The notes under the pieces: model-generated
Seen by the model: only the letters and a program-made list of their open reading frames with translations
Databases searched by the model: none
Told to the model about the DNA's origin: nothing
Assembly: GCA_035552275.1 (NCBI GenBank)
Contig: DASZLR010000162.1
Span: forward strand, 1-33,680
DNA from: DASVLX01 sp035552275
GTDB taxonomy: Bacteria; Actinomycetota; Actinomycetes; Mycobacteriales; Pseudonocardiaceae
Reading direction: 5' to 3'
DNA length: 33,680 bases
In this document: piece by piece, positions 1-7,139 of the stretch
How the letters are laid out: the number at the start of each line of letters is the position of its first letter
Position numbering within the stretch: position 1 is the first letter of the stretch
Translations under genes and position numbers: made by a program

Positions 1-363
1 GATTCGCTCGCTGTCGGCCTCCGCTTCGGCCGCGATCAGCTTGCGGAACGACTTCGGCGTGCCGGCGGGCAGCCGGACCGGACGTGGCTCGTCGTGCGCA
101 TGCTCCCACAACTTTTTCGCGGTGGCGTGCTCTTCCTCGCTCGCGCCGTAGAGGTTCATCAGCATTGCGACGGTGGCCCACAGGGGCATCACGCCGCCGA
201 CCTCGTACCGGCTGATGTTGCTCTGGTTGGTGAGCAGTTCCTTCGCCGCTTCGGTGGCGGTGAGACCGGACTGATCGCGCATCTCAGCCAGGAATATGCC
301 GAGCTTGCGCTTGGCCCTCGTCGGTGCTGCCACGGTACGTATCTTAGCTGTTGACTCGTTCAT
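1..363 (-). CDS. XRE-type helix-turn-helix regulator, C-terminus cut by window edge
   Basis: The 121 visible codons read as a DNA-binding domain: a basic N-terminus (KRKLG), then a helix-turn-helix with the recognition-helix pattern NQSNISRYEVG around residues 46-56, as in XRE/Cro-type actinobacterial regulators. The frame runs open to base 1, so the C-terminal part (often a DUF5753-type ligand or partner domain in this class) lies outside the window. I chose ATG at 363; a GTG at 333 is an alternative, and neither has a convincing ribosome binding site. The gene diverges from two very small genes. Such regulators commonly pair with a small partner gene in actinomycetes, and the ATG overlaps a palindrome that could be its own operator. 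Target and signal are unknown. Confidence 0.8.
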   Translation of the reverse strand, partial: MNESTAKIRTVAAPTRAKRKLGIFLAEMRDQSGLTATEAAKELLTNQSNISRYEVGGVMPLWATVAMLMNLYGASEEEHATAKKLWEHAHDEPRPVRLPAGTPKSFRKLIAAEAEADSERI

Positions 364-381
364 GCATATACATGCTACTCT
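351..381 (+). promoter_or_regulatory. Candidate promoter with palindrome in the -35/-10 spacer
   Basis: TTGACT at 351-356 matches a -35 box, and TACTCT at 376-381 is a weak -10 with 19-bp spacing. The spacer contains the inverted repeat GCAT-ATAC-ATGC at 364-375. A second palindrome, GCATATGC, lies at 397-404. This is what an operator for the divergent helix-turn-helix regulator could look like: binding would block the rightward promoter and the regulator's own start codon. The boxes are seen in the sequence; the regulatory role is inferred. Confidence 0.4.
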
Positions 382-420
382 CAACTCGATTAGCCGGCAT
401 ATGCACGCAAGGAGGATGCG

Positions 421-621
421 ATGTTCGACACAACGAGGATGGGTGGATGGCTGGATGTGGACAACGGCTGCCCGATCAGCTCCGACGTGTTCGACTACCA
501 CGTCGAGATGGAGTTCGGCGGCCAGTTCGTCCTGGTGATCGAGTTGGACGCGCTGCGCGAACTCGGCGAGGTCGTGGCGAATGCGCTGGAAACCGCGCGG
601 CGGCGCAAAGAAGAGACCTGA
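421..621 (+). CDS. Small hypothetical protein (66 aa)
   Basis: A 66-residue acidic protein that I do not recognise. It has a Gly/Asp-rich N-terminal half, a hydrophobic strand (FVLVIELDAL, about residues 39-48) and a basic C-terminal helix ending in RRRKEET. It has an ideal ribosome binding site, AAGGAGG at 409-415, five bases before ATG 421, which makes the start and the reality of the gene convincing. It is divergent from the helix-turn-helix regulator and probably forms a regulator plus small partner unit with it, as is common in actinomycetes. A second ORF in another frame begins inside its 3' end. Function unknown. Confidence 0.7.
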   Translation: MFDTTRMGGWLDVDNGCPISSDVFDYHVEMEFGGQFVLVIELDALRELGEVVANALETARRRKEET

Positions 622-856
622 TGGAAGCGGTGGGCTACGCGACGTCGCGGGGCACCATCGCCTCCATCTGCTCGATCACCACTTCACCAGCAGCCGCGGA
701 GCTTGGAACCTGGCCGGAGCGATCCAGACAAGCGCGATCAAGATCAACGGCGAATGCGCCGGCCTCGAGTCCGGGATCCGTCGACTGCTCGACGAGGCCC
801 TGGCGGCGCTCGCCGGGCGGCTGTCGAGAGCCTATTCGGCGACCCGGGCGAGATAG
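581..856 (+). CDS. Small hypothetical protein (up to 91 aa)
   Basis: Unrecognised. From about 660 onward this frame has the strong third-position G/C preference typical of genes here and reads as an amphipathic alpha-helical protein (AWNLAGAIQ, IRRLLDEALAALAGRL). ATG 581 has GGCGAGG at 566-572 upstream, but this start overlaps the preceding gene by 41 bases, and the first 25 residues look less natural. The true start is uncertain because no ATG, GTG or TTG follows until the body of the ORF. The 3' end overlaps the convergent 377-aa gene by 25 bp. It is probably co-transcribed with the 66-aa gene. Confidence 0.45.
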   Translation: MRWKPRGGAKKRPDGSGGLRDVAGHHRLHLLDHHFTSSRGAWNLAGAIQTSAIKINGECAGLESGIRRLLDEALAALAGRLSRAYSATRAR

Positions 857-1965
857 TCGGGCCTGCTGTCGTCCGCCCCGACCTGCGAGTGCGGCTGGCC
901 CTGGGCATAGGGCAGGCAGCGGTCGGCCAGCTCCGGCGGGGTGGCGTTGCGCGCGGTCAGCCAGCGGGTCCACTCGGGTAGCAGGGCCACCAGTTGGTCG
1001 GCGAAGTCATCGAGGTAGTAGTTGCGTACGTGCAGCACGCAAAGTGCGACCCGGTGGGGGGAACATGTGGCGAATACCGCGTCGATGCGGTTGAGGCACC
1101 AGGAGTCGGCCAGTTCGGTGGCCAGCTCGTCCAGATCCGCCGGCAACTCCGGCCGGTCGGCGTCGCGGCCACGTAGCCAGGTGGCGAACTCGGCCGCGGC
1201 GGTGGCCGCGTCCAAACCGCCACCGGGCTGGGTTCCCCGCGGTCGCATCGCCTGCCGGACAGCCTCACCCAAACGCCTGCTGCGGTGGTACTCGGCGAAC
1301 TGCTCCACGCTTTCCCCGCCGGCCCGCAACAGTCCGTCGTTGACCGGTAGCAGCTGCGCCAACACCCATGGGTCATCCACCGGAGCCAGCTCCGTGCCCG
1401 CCGCGGCGATCTGGCCGACCCCGGCCTGCCACGCGGCCAACGCCGCGTCCGGCGTGGGGTAGAAGCCACTGTGCACGGTGAACGCCTCATGCCCGCAGGC
1501 ATCGATATCCCACAAGTACCAACGCATCGGCTGATCCGCCGTGGTGATCGGCGCGGCGACGGCGAACCGGCTGCCATACCGGTCACGGGTCCACAGCACT
1601 GGCCCGGTCACGACCGGACCGCGCGGCGCCGCCGGCAGCACCCGCCTGCCCGCCGCGTTCCGCAACCGCGCGATCGCGTCGACCGCGAGCTCACTGCCCG
1701 GATACGGCAGGACATCGGCCACCGCGGTGAGCACCCGCCACGGAGCACGCCACGCGTCTGCCTCCCCCATAGTCACCTCCACCGCAGCCCCGGCAGCCGC
1801 CACCGTGGCATCGGCCAGGTCACCCGGACCCGGCGCGTCATTCACCGGATCCCGCTCGGCCTCGTCCAACAGCGTTCCCAGCCGCAGACACAGCGCGTCT
1901 TCCACGATCATGTCCGGCTGACTCGCCACGAGCGCCCCGAGGTCCGCGACCAGACCCGTCGCCAC
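832..1965 (-). CDS. Hypothetical protein (377 aa) downstream of the DUF2786 gene
   Basis: I do not recognise this protein. It looks soluble and Ala/Asp-rich, without signal peptide or membrane helices. A central segment (about residues 120-165: VLWTRDRYGSRFAV, MRWYLWDIDACG) resembles a small beta-rich domain; the C-terminal part is helical with a Cys-containing stretch (FATCSPHRVALCVLHVRNYY). GTG 1965 is the only plausible far-upstream start and has no good ribosome binding site. The 25 codons between this GTG and the TGA of the preceding DUF2786 gene are in the same frame and have coding-like third positions. The two ORFs could therefore be halves of one ancestral protein, or two coupled genes. 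Confidence 0.7.
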   Translation of the reverse strand: MATGLVADLGALVASQPDMIVEDALCLRLGTLLDEAERDPVNDAPGPGDLADATVAAAGAAVEVTMGEADAWRAPWRVLTAVADVLPYPGSELAVDAIARLRNAAGRRVLPAAPRGPVVTGPVLWTRDRYGSRFAVAAPITTADQPMRWYLWDIDACGHEAFTVHSGFYPTPDAALAAWQAGVGQIAAAGTELAPVDDPWVLAQLLPVNDGLLRAGGESVEQFAEYHRSRRLGEAVRQAMRPRGTQPGGGLDAATAAAEFATWLRGRDADRPELPADLDELATELADSWCLNRIDAVFATCSPHRVALCVLHVRNYYLDDFADQLVALLPEWTRWLTARNATPPELADRCLPYAQGQPHSQVGADDSRPDYLARVAE

Positions 1966-2040
1966 CTCGGCGGCGCGCGACGCCCGCCGCGCGTTGATCT
2001 GGTCCCGCTCCGCGACCGCACCAGCCGCTGCGGCCGGCGG

Positions 2041-3408
2041 TCAGGCGTCGACCTCCTGGCGGGCAACGGTCAGGTCGGCGCGGTCGGCGGCGGCCCGTCC
2101 AGCGTGCCAGCCGGCCCCGTTGGTGACCGACGTGGACTGCCGCACCGTATAGCTGAACATCGCCTCGAAGGCTTCGTCGACCACACGGGATCGGTTGGCC
2201 AGCACCGGCAGCAGTCGCGCGTCCTCGGCCGGGTCGTGTGCGCGGGCGGCGGCCTCGTCCAGCCGTTCGCCGATACGGGCGGCATAGGAGATGAGGAAGG
2301 ACCGCCGGAAGGACCGGGTCCGCGACGTTCCGTGGCGGGTGGTGTGGCTGCCTTCGGCCACCATCGCGCGGGTTGCCTGCACCAGCAGGGAGGTGGCCAG
2401 CAGTTCGGTGATCTCCAGATCCATCTCCTCGCCGACCAGCGCGACGAACCCGAGCTTGGAATAGAACACCGACCTGCACCGATTGGCCTTCGCGATCGCG
2501 GCGACCAGACTGGACTTGGCGTCCACATACGGGTTGTCCAGCCACAGTCGGGCCGATTCCGCCGTCTGCGGCCGCTGGGTGTCGGCGGCGAGCAGGGCGC
2601 GATCGAAGGCGTGCCGGTTCATCAACTCCTGCGCCTTGGCCGACAGCGCCTCCGCCTCCGCACTGAACTGGGTGGACTCCGCCTTGGCCAGCAAAGCCCG
2701 CACCCGAGCGAGGATCTTCTGGTCGACCCCGGAAACCGACGCGGACGAGCGACGGGTCGCCGTTCCCGGTGGCGGAACGATTCGGGGCAACTCCGGCAGC
2801 GTCATCAGTCCGGCCAGCAGTGTGATCGTGGTCCGCAGCGCCTGTTCGAAGCCGAAACCACCGCGCTCGGCCCACTGCGGCAGGTGCGGACGGTCGCGGT
2901 TCCACCAGACGCCTGAGCCCAACTGCTGGACCTGCGCTGCCCAACGGACATCCACTGTGGATGATGCGTATCGCTGAGTGTCCTCGACGATCGCGTCCAC
3001 CAGCAGGCTCGTCGCTGGGGTGTCCGCGGTGCGCCGGGTGATCTCCCAGGTGTCGGCAGGCAGCCAACCCATCTGCCAAAGCCGGTCGAGCACCGCGGCC
3101 AGCGCGATGCCGGCGCCGGCGCCCACCGCGCGCTGATCCCGTGCGAAGCCGTCGCCGGACAACTCCGCCGCGCAGGCCGCCGCAGCGGTGGTGTCGCCCG
3201 AGGCGTGGGCGTGTGCCGCCTCCAGCAGCGCGTTTCCCAGCAGTTCGGCTGGCGGACCGGGTGTCGAGGACCAGAAATCGTCCTGCCCGCCGCATGCGCA
3301 GTCCGGTCCGTGGGGACCACCGGGAAAGTCACGACCAGGCGTGGCGACGCCGGGACGCTGCCGGCTGCGCTTCTTCGCCGCGCGCTTCTGCCGATTCCGC
3401 TTTCCCAT
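2041..3408 (-). CDS. DUF2786 domain-containing protein (455 aa)
   Basis: A DUF2786 signature (LARVRALLAKAES followed by EAEALSAKAQELMNRHA) lies at about residues 230-270. The N-terminus is very basic (GKRNRQKRAAKKRSRQR) and is followed by a Gly/Cys segment (DCACGG) reminiscent of a partial SEC-C-type metal motif, then a helical domain. The C-terminal third is the conserved region that usually follows DUF2786, ending in GWHAGRAAADRADL. DUF2786 proteins are common in actinobacteria and some phages; no biochemical role is established. I chose ATG 3408 because GGAGAA lies a few bases upstream; the frame runs open a little further. A basic tail plus a helical core suggests nucleic-acid binding, but that is inference. 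It is transcribed toward the 377-aa gene. Confidence 0.8.
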   Translation of the reverse strand: MGKRNRQKRAAKKRSRQRPGVATPGRDFPGGPHGPDCACGGQDDFWSSTPGPPAELLGNALLEAAHAHASGDTTAAAACAAELSGDGFARDQRAVGAGAGIALAAVLDRLWQMGWLPADTWEITRRTADTPATSLLVDAIVEDTQRYASSTVDVRWAAQVQQLGSGVWWNRDRPHLPQWAERGGFGFEQALRTTITLLAGLMTLPELPRIVPPPGTATRRSSASVSGVDQKILARVRALLAKAESTQFSAEAEALSAKAQELMNRHAFDRALLAADTQRPQTAESARLWLDNPYVDAKSSLVAAIAKANRCRSVFYSKLGFVALVGEEMDLEITELLATSLLVQATRAMVAEGSHTTRHGTSRTRSFRRSFLISYAARIGERLDEAAARAHDPAEDARLLPVLANRSRVVDEAFEAMFSYTVRQSTSVTNGAGWHAGRAAADRADLTVARQEVDA

Positions 3409-3542
3409 CACATTCTCCGCATGCTCGGACGGATACCGCCACCGCCACACCTCGCCGACGCTGGCAGAGGGTCGGGCGCTGGCCGAGGGTAGCGAACAGC
3501 GACAAGCGGCCGAATTACCGGTAGCCCGCCGACCGGCGTTGG

Positions 3543-4262
3543 TCAGCCGAGCCGGCGGTCCTCGTCCGGGAACGTGATGTGCTCACGCAGCCGGTCGATG
3601 GTGCTCAGTTCGACCTCCGCAGCGGTCGAAGCGAGCACGAATATGTCACCGTCGGCGCGTTCGATCTTGCTGATCCCGTCGGGCAACGCGCCGATCCGCG
3701 GATACAGATCACGGTCGAGATAGGCGATCCATGATGCGAGCACATCAACGGTTCCGTGATACGTCACCTCGCGCAAGCTTTGGGGCTGCATCCTGCACCA
3801 CCGTGGCCGCCATATCGAGATCATCGAATCGAACAACCCCAACATCGAGTCGAGCCGATACAGAGCCGGCGCGGCTACCGGCCGCGGCGGCATCAACGCG
3901 ACGCGGTTACGCCAGCAAGAGGCGGTTGCCCCGCAGGACACCGAGAACGTCGCCACCGTCAGGTCGTCACGCTGCCCATTCCGCAACGACACATGCGACC
4001 CGTGCGCACCCGACGGCGTCTCCCGATCCCAGTTAGTGTCCAACCGGCGCCGAAGACTCGACTCATCCACCGGCACCGGCTCGGAATCATAGAGCCACTG
4101 CGTCAAAAGAGGATCAAGCGAGGCCACATAGGTCAGACTCGCTGCCATTCGCTCCGCACAATTGGCCAGATCGTCCGGCCGGGCAGCCCACCCGGCCCGG
4201 AACTCCCAGGTGTCGCGGGTCAAGTCGACCGTGCCCGGCCAGGACGATCCGCTCGTTGACAT
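3543..4262 (-). CDS. Immunity 52 (Imm52)-like protein, 239 aa
   Basis: The order of motifs fits the Imm52 family of polymorphic-toxin immunity proteins: FRAGWAARPDDLANCAER near residue 20, then DPLLTQW, SLRNGQRDDL, a Cys-containing beta strand (FSVSCG), a segment with WRPRW, and a late WIAYLDRDLYP. Family members neutralise a cognate toxin in the cytoplasm, which fits the absence of a signal peptide. ATG 4262 overlaps the TGA of the upstream gene (TGATG), so the two genes are translationally coupled. No cognate toxin ORF is visible nearby, so it is an orphan in this window. The family call is from memory of the motif pattern, not a profile search. Confidence 0.65.
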   Translation of the reverse strand: MSTSGSSWPGTVDLTRDTWEFRAGWAARPDDLANCAERMAASLTYVASLDPLLTQWLYDSEPVPVDESSLRRRLDTNWDRETPSGAHGSHVSLRNGQRDDLTVATFSVSCGATASCWRNRVALMPPRPVAAPALYRLDSMLGLFDSMISIWRPRWCRMQPQSLREVTYHGTVDVLASWIAYLDRDLYPRIGALPDGISKIERADGDIFVLASTAAEVELSTIDRLREHITFPDEDRRLG

Positions 4263-4594
4263 CAGATTCGGTTCCTCGTTCGACGCATCAGCATCAGCAG
4301 GACCGCTCCCATCATGCACAACACCACACCCATCAGGGTCGGAACCCACACTGACACACCAGTGTTGGCCAATCCGCTGGCCCCCGGTCCGGGTGCACCA
4401 TGGGTCGGAGCCGGTGGTTTGGTGGTCACCGGCGGCGTGGTGGGCGGGGTCGCGGACGGCGGTGGGCTTGGCTGGGACTGGCTGACCACGGAGGTGCCGC
4501 CGAACCAGACGGTGTTGCTGTTCCGGTCCAGCGTCGGCCGGCTGACCGAGCGGTCCACCGTCTTCGGCAACTCCGGCCATTTGACCTGGAGCAT
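4262..4594 (-). CDS. Small LANTG sortase-signal protein (110 aa), possibly truncated
   Basis: The C-terminus is a textbook cell-wall sorting signal: LANTG at residues 75-79, a hydrophobic helix at about 81-103, and the basic tail RRTRNRI. LAxTG is the form preferred by class E sortases of high-GC Gram-positives. Residues 41-73 are a Pro/Thr-rich wall-spanning linker. The N-terminus (LQVKWPELPKTVDRS) has no signal peptide, which an anchored protein needs, so this may be the tail of a once larger surface protein, cut near the scar at 4.6-4.95 kb, or the start may be wrong. An in-frame TGA lies just before ATG 4594. It is stop-start coupled to the Imm52-like gene. No sortase gene is in the window. 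Confidence 0.65.
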   Translation of the reverse strand: MLQVKWPELPKTVDRSVSRPTLDRNSNTVWFGGTSVVSQSQPSPPPSATPPTTPPVTTKPPAPTHGAPGPGASGLANTGVSVWVPTLMGVVLCMMGAVLLMLMRRTRNRI

Positions 4595-4953
4595 TATTCA
4601 TAACTCGCCTATTGCGCAATCACGAAAAGCCCGAGGCGGCTCGATGACATTTTGATCACACCCGGCGCGTCAATAAGGCAACGGCCTTTCGCGATGGTTT
4701 GATTTGGGTTACGACACCAAACAAACAACCACCGGAAAGACCGTTGCGCTACTATCGTACTACAGGGCTCACCCTGACGCAGATGCAGGAGCTTGTCCGC
4801 CGTGTGTCCACGTGTCAGGGACGCAGCCATACCTTCCCCCGCTGATAGCTGGTAAACGGTTGCTCGGTGTGAGCAACGATCACCGTAGGGAAGGCACAAG
4901 AGGACAACGGACCAAACAGAACCGAATAGGGGATTGGGCGGCGCGTTAGGGGA
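4595..4953. other. AT-richer gene-free scar between tsaE fragment and LANTG gene
   Basis: About 360 bp of clearly lower GC than the surroundings, without a convincing intact gene. It contains a short transposase-like remnant (4744-4845) and a near-repeat of AGGGGATT around 4928-4957. I looked for matching terminal inverted repeats of an insertion sequence and did not find a pair. It is probably a degraded mobile-element scar that also supplies the upstream region of the LANTG/Imm52 pair. Confidence 0.55.
4744..4845 (+). pseudogene. Probable transposase N-terminal remnant
   Basis: From TTG 4744 the frame reads LRYYRTTGLTLTQMQELVRR and then stops at TGA 4843 after 33 residues. The TTGLT..Q...LV.R pattern resembles the N-terminus of actinobacterial IS5-type transposases that start with a short helical segment before the helix-turn-helix. 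A weak GGAAAG ribosome binding site precedes the TTG. Everything downstream of the first helix is missing, so it can only be a remnant. The assignment rests on a short match recalled from memory. Confidence 0.4.
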
Positions 4954-5310
4954 TTAGCCCGAATTACTCGCGGCTGCCAATCGGGTGCGCCATTCGCCGT
5001 GCGGTTCCAGCCGCGCGACCCGCGTGTCGTCGGTCCGGCGATCCAACCGAATCAACAGATGGTCGGCCGACAATCGCTCCGCCGCGCCCTCGCCCCACTC
5101 GACCACGACCGCCGCGTCCACCAGATCGGTGTCCAGATCCAGGTCATCGAGCAGGTCGAGATCGTCGCCGAGCCGGTAGGCGTCCACGTGCACCAGCGGC
5201 ACGCCACGACCCTCGGGCACGGGGCGGTGCACCCGGGCGATCACGAACGTCGGCGAGCTGACCTGGCCGGTGACGCCGAGCCCGGCCGCGATCCCTTGCA
5301 CCAGCACGGT
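4954..5310 (-). pseudogene. tsaE: 5'-truncated tsaE copy
   Basis: This frame matches the intact tsaE at 6630-7139 from codon Thr54 nearly to the end. It lacks the first 53 codons, including all but the last residue of the Walker A motif GPLGAGKT, so it cannot bind ATP and cannot be a working TsaE. The last residues differ (LAAASNSG against LAAGLP). Only two amino-acid differences (Gly/Val and Asp/Glu) arise from ten nucleotide differences; eight are synonymous. The copy therefore diverged while under protein-level selection rather than as a decaying pseudogene. It lies just downstream of the MFS gene, which reads into it. Confidence 0.9.
4971..5310. repeat. 340-bp direct repeat, copy A (tsaE 3' part)
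   Basis: Pairs with 6641-6980 in the same orientation at a constant offset of 1670 bp, with 10 mismatches and no gaps (about 97% identity). The inner boundary is exactly at the first base of tsaE codon 54. The outer boundary is a few codons before the stop. The MFS gene lies between the two copies. Confidence 0.95.
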
Positions 5311-5324
5311 CGAATTTGCTCGCG

Positions 5325-6593
5325 TCAGGTCTGTGCCGGTTCTTCCGCCGCCTCGGCCGCGTCGTCGCTGCCCGGAGCACGTTTGTCGATGACGACGAGC
5401 AGCGCCAGACCGGGCAGCCCGGCGATCACGGTCATCACCACGGCCGCGACTCCCAGCCGGCCGGTGGCCAGCAGAGGCGTCGCCAGTGCCGATCCGAGTG
5501 GCAGCGTCGCCTGCATCATGGTTCGCAGCAGTGCGAACGCGCGTCCGTGCAGTTCCGCCGGAATGCGCCGCATCCGCAGCGACTGCGCCCAGATCGTCAT
5601 CGGCGCGCTGAGCAAGCCGACCGCGAAGAATCCCACACCCACCGCGAGTTGGCTCGGCGCGGCGAGCAGCAGCAGGTAACAGCAGGCGGCGGCGACCTGG
5701 ACCATGCCGATGAACCGCAGCGGTGACCGTCCAGTTGCGACACTTCCGCCCACCGCACCGCCGACGAACTCACCGGCCGCGGTGGCGGACAACAGCACGC
5801 CCAACGTCGTGGCACCGCCGGGCAGCGCGTTTTTCGCCAGCCACGGTGCGGCGACCAACAGCATTCCCTCGGCGATGTTGAACGCCATGAACGCCACCGT
5901 CGTCGCCACGATCAGCCGATCCCGACCCAGCGCGCGCAACCGGGCAGGAGCGACCTGCCGCCGCTGCTGCCCTCGTTCCTGCCGCAGCGGTCGCCGCACC
6001 AGCGCCGCGCTCAACGCGAACACCAGGAACGACACGCTGTCGAGGACCAGCACTCCGGCCCCGCCGATCAAGCCGATCAGCAGTCCGGCGACCGCCGGCC
6101 CGATCATGCTGGCCGAGCTGAAACTCAGCGACTCCAACGCGTTCGCCGGATCGAGTTCGGTGTCGTCGACGAGTTGGGGAATCGCGGCCGGGACGGCTGC
6201 CAGCGGCACCATCTTCAGCAACCCGTACACGGCGCCGACCGCGAACGGCAGCCAGTCCGGGACGCCGCCGGCCAGCCCGGCGAGCGGGACGGTGGCCACC
6301 ACGACCGAGCGGAACACGCTGTCGGCGATCAGCACCGCGCGCTTGTCGAAGCGGTCCAGCAGTGGACCGATGGCCAGCCCACCCAGCAGGACGGGCGCCG
6401 TATAACACACCCCGAGCAGGCCCAGCCGGGTTACGCCATCGGGCTCGGCGAGCACCAGCCAGGACAGCGCGACGAAAGTCATGCCGTCGCCGATCAACGA
6501 CACCGTGGATCCCAGCCACAGCCGACGAAAATCGCCGCCCCGCAGGACTGACACATAGCGCCGCATCACAGTGCGCAGGCTATCGGTGGGCAC
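5325..6593 (-). CDS. MFS transporter, DHA3/EntS-like exporter (422 aa)
   Basis: A 12-helix major facilitator protein. It starts with the FRRLWLGSTVSLIGDGMT motif typical of the DHA3/MFS_3 group (drug and siderophore exporters such as EntS), has the loop 2-3 motif GPLLDRFDKRAVL at about residues 77-89, a central basic loop (RRPLRQERGQQRR) and an acidic tail. The likely role is proton-driven export of a small molecule; the substrate cannot be read from sequence. GTG 6593 gives full length; an ATG at 6566 is an alternative. It starts 36 bp after tsaE and is probably co-transcribed with it, and it is bracketed by the tsaE repeats, so it arrived with the duplication event. Confidence 0.88.
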   Translation of the reverse strand: MPTDSLRTVMRRYVSVLRGGDFRRLWLGSTVSLIGDGMTFVALSWLVLAEPDGVTRLGLLGVCYTAPVLLGGLAIGPLLDRFDKRAVLIADSVFRSVVVATVPLAGLAGGVPDWLPFAVGAVYGLLKMVPLAAVPAAIPQLVDDTELDPANALESLSFSSASMIGPAVAGLLIGLIGGAGVLVLDSVSFLVFALSAALVRRPLRQERGQQRRQVAPARLRALGRDRLIVATTVAFMAFNIAEGMLLVAAPWLAKNALPGGATTLGVLLSATAAGEFVGGAVGGSVATGRSPLRFIGMVQVAAACCYLLLLAAPSQLAVGVGFFAVGLLSAPMTIWAQSLRMRRIPAELHGRAFALLRTMMQATLPLGSALATPLLATGRLGVAAVVMTVIAGLPGLALLVVIDKRAPGSDDAAEAAEEPAQT

Positions 6594-6629
6594 CGACGCT
6601 CAAGGGCTGCTTGAGGCAACCCGGCCGCC

Positions 6630-7139
6630 TTATGGCAAACCGGCTGCCAACCGGGTGCGCCATTCGCCGTGCGGTTCCAGCCGCGCGACCCGCGTCTCGT
6701 CGGTCCGACGATCCAACCGAATCAACAGATGGTCGGCGGACAGCCGCTCCGCGGCGCCCTCGCCCCACTCGACCACGACCGCCGCGTCCACCAGATCGGT
6801 GTCCAGATCCAGGTCATCGAGCAGGTCGAGATCGTCGACGAGCCGGTACGCGTCCACGTGCACCAGCGGCACGCCACGACCCTCGGGCACGGGGCGGTGC
6901 ACCCGGGCGATCACGAACGTCGGCGAGCTGACCTGGCCAGTGACGCCGAGCCCGGCCGCGATCCCTTGCACCAGCACGGTTTTCCCGGCGCCCAACGGCC
7001 CGGCGAGCAGCACCAGATCACCCGGCCGCAGCAACTCCCCCAGCCGCCGGCCGAACGCCACGGTGTCCGCGACCTCAGGCAGTTCGACGACCTCGGGCAG
7101 TTCGACAACCGAGGATTCCCGGGTGCTCACCTCCGCCAT
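6630..7139 (-). CDS. tsaE: tRNA N6-threonylcarbamoyladenosine biosynthesis ATPase TsaE
   Basis: 169 aa. TsaE is the ATPase that drives turnover of the TsaB-TsaD complex making t6A37 in ANN-decoding tRNAs. It has Walker A GPLGAGKT at residues 47-54, the SSPTFVI segment, HVDAYRL (family HxDxYR) and VVVEWGE (family EWxE). ATG 7139 overlaps the end of the upstream hydrolase gene by 13 bp. Residues 11-22 are a perfect tandem duplication of the hexapeptide VVELPE. From codon 54 on, the gene is duplicated at 4971-5310. The usual next genes, tsaB, rimI and tsaD, do not follow here. Confidence 0.95.
   Translation of the reverse strand: MAEVSTRESSVVELPEVVELPEVADTVAFGRRLGELLRPGDLVLLAGPLGAGKTVLVQGIAAGLGVTGQVSSPTFVIARVHRPVPEGRGVPLVHVDAYRLVDDLDLLDDLDLDTDLVDAAVVVEWGEGAAERLSADHLLIRLDRRTDETRVARLEPHGEWRTRLAAGLP
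6641..6980. repeat. 340-bp direct repeat, copy B (inside intact tsaE)
   Basis: Partner of 4971-5310. It covers tsaE codon 54 to near the stop. A full gene at one end, a foreign gene in the middle and a 5'-truncated copy at the other end is the pattern left by single-crossover integration of a circle carrying a tsaE 3' fragment. Confidence 0.95.

Noticed and set aside
4609..4899. Minus-strand 96-codon open frame in the low-GC scar
   Set aside because: No codon bias, no ribosome binding site and no recognisable sequence; likely chance.
4609..4953. Intact insertion sequence with terminal inverted repeats
   Set aside because: No matching ends found and only about 33 codons of transposase-like sequence remain.
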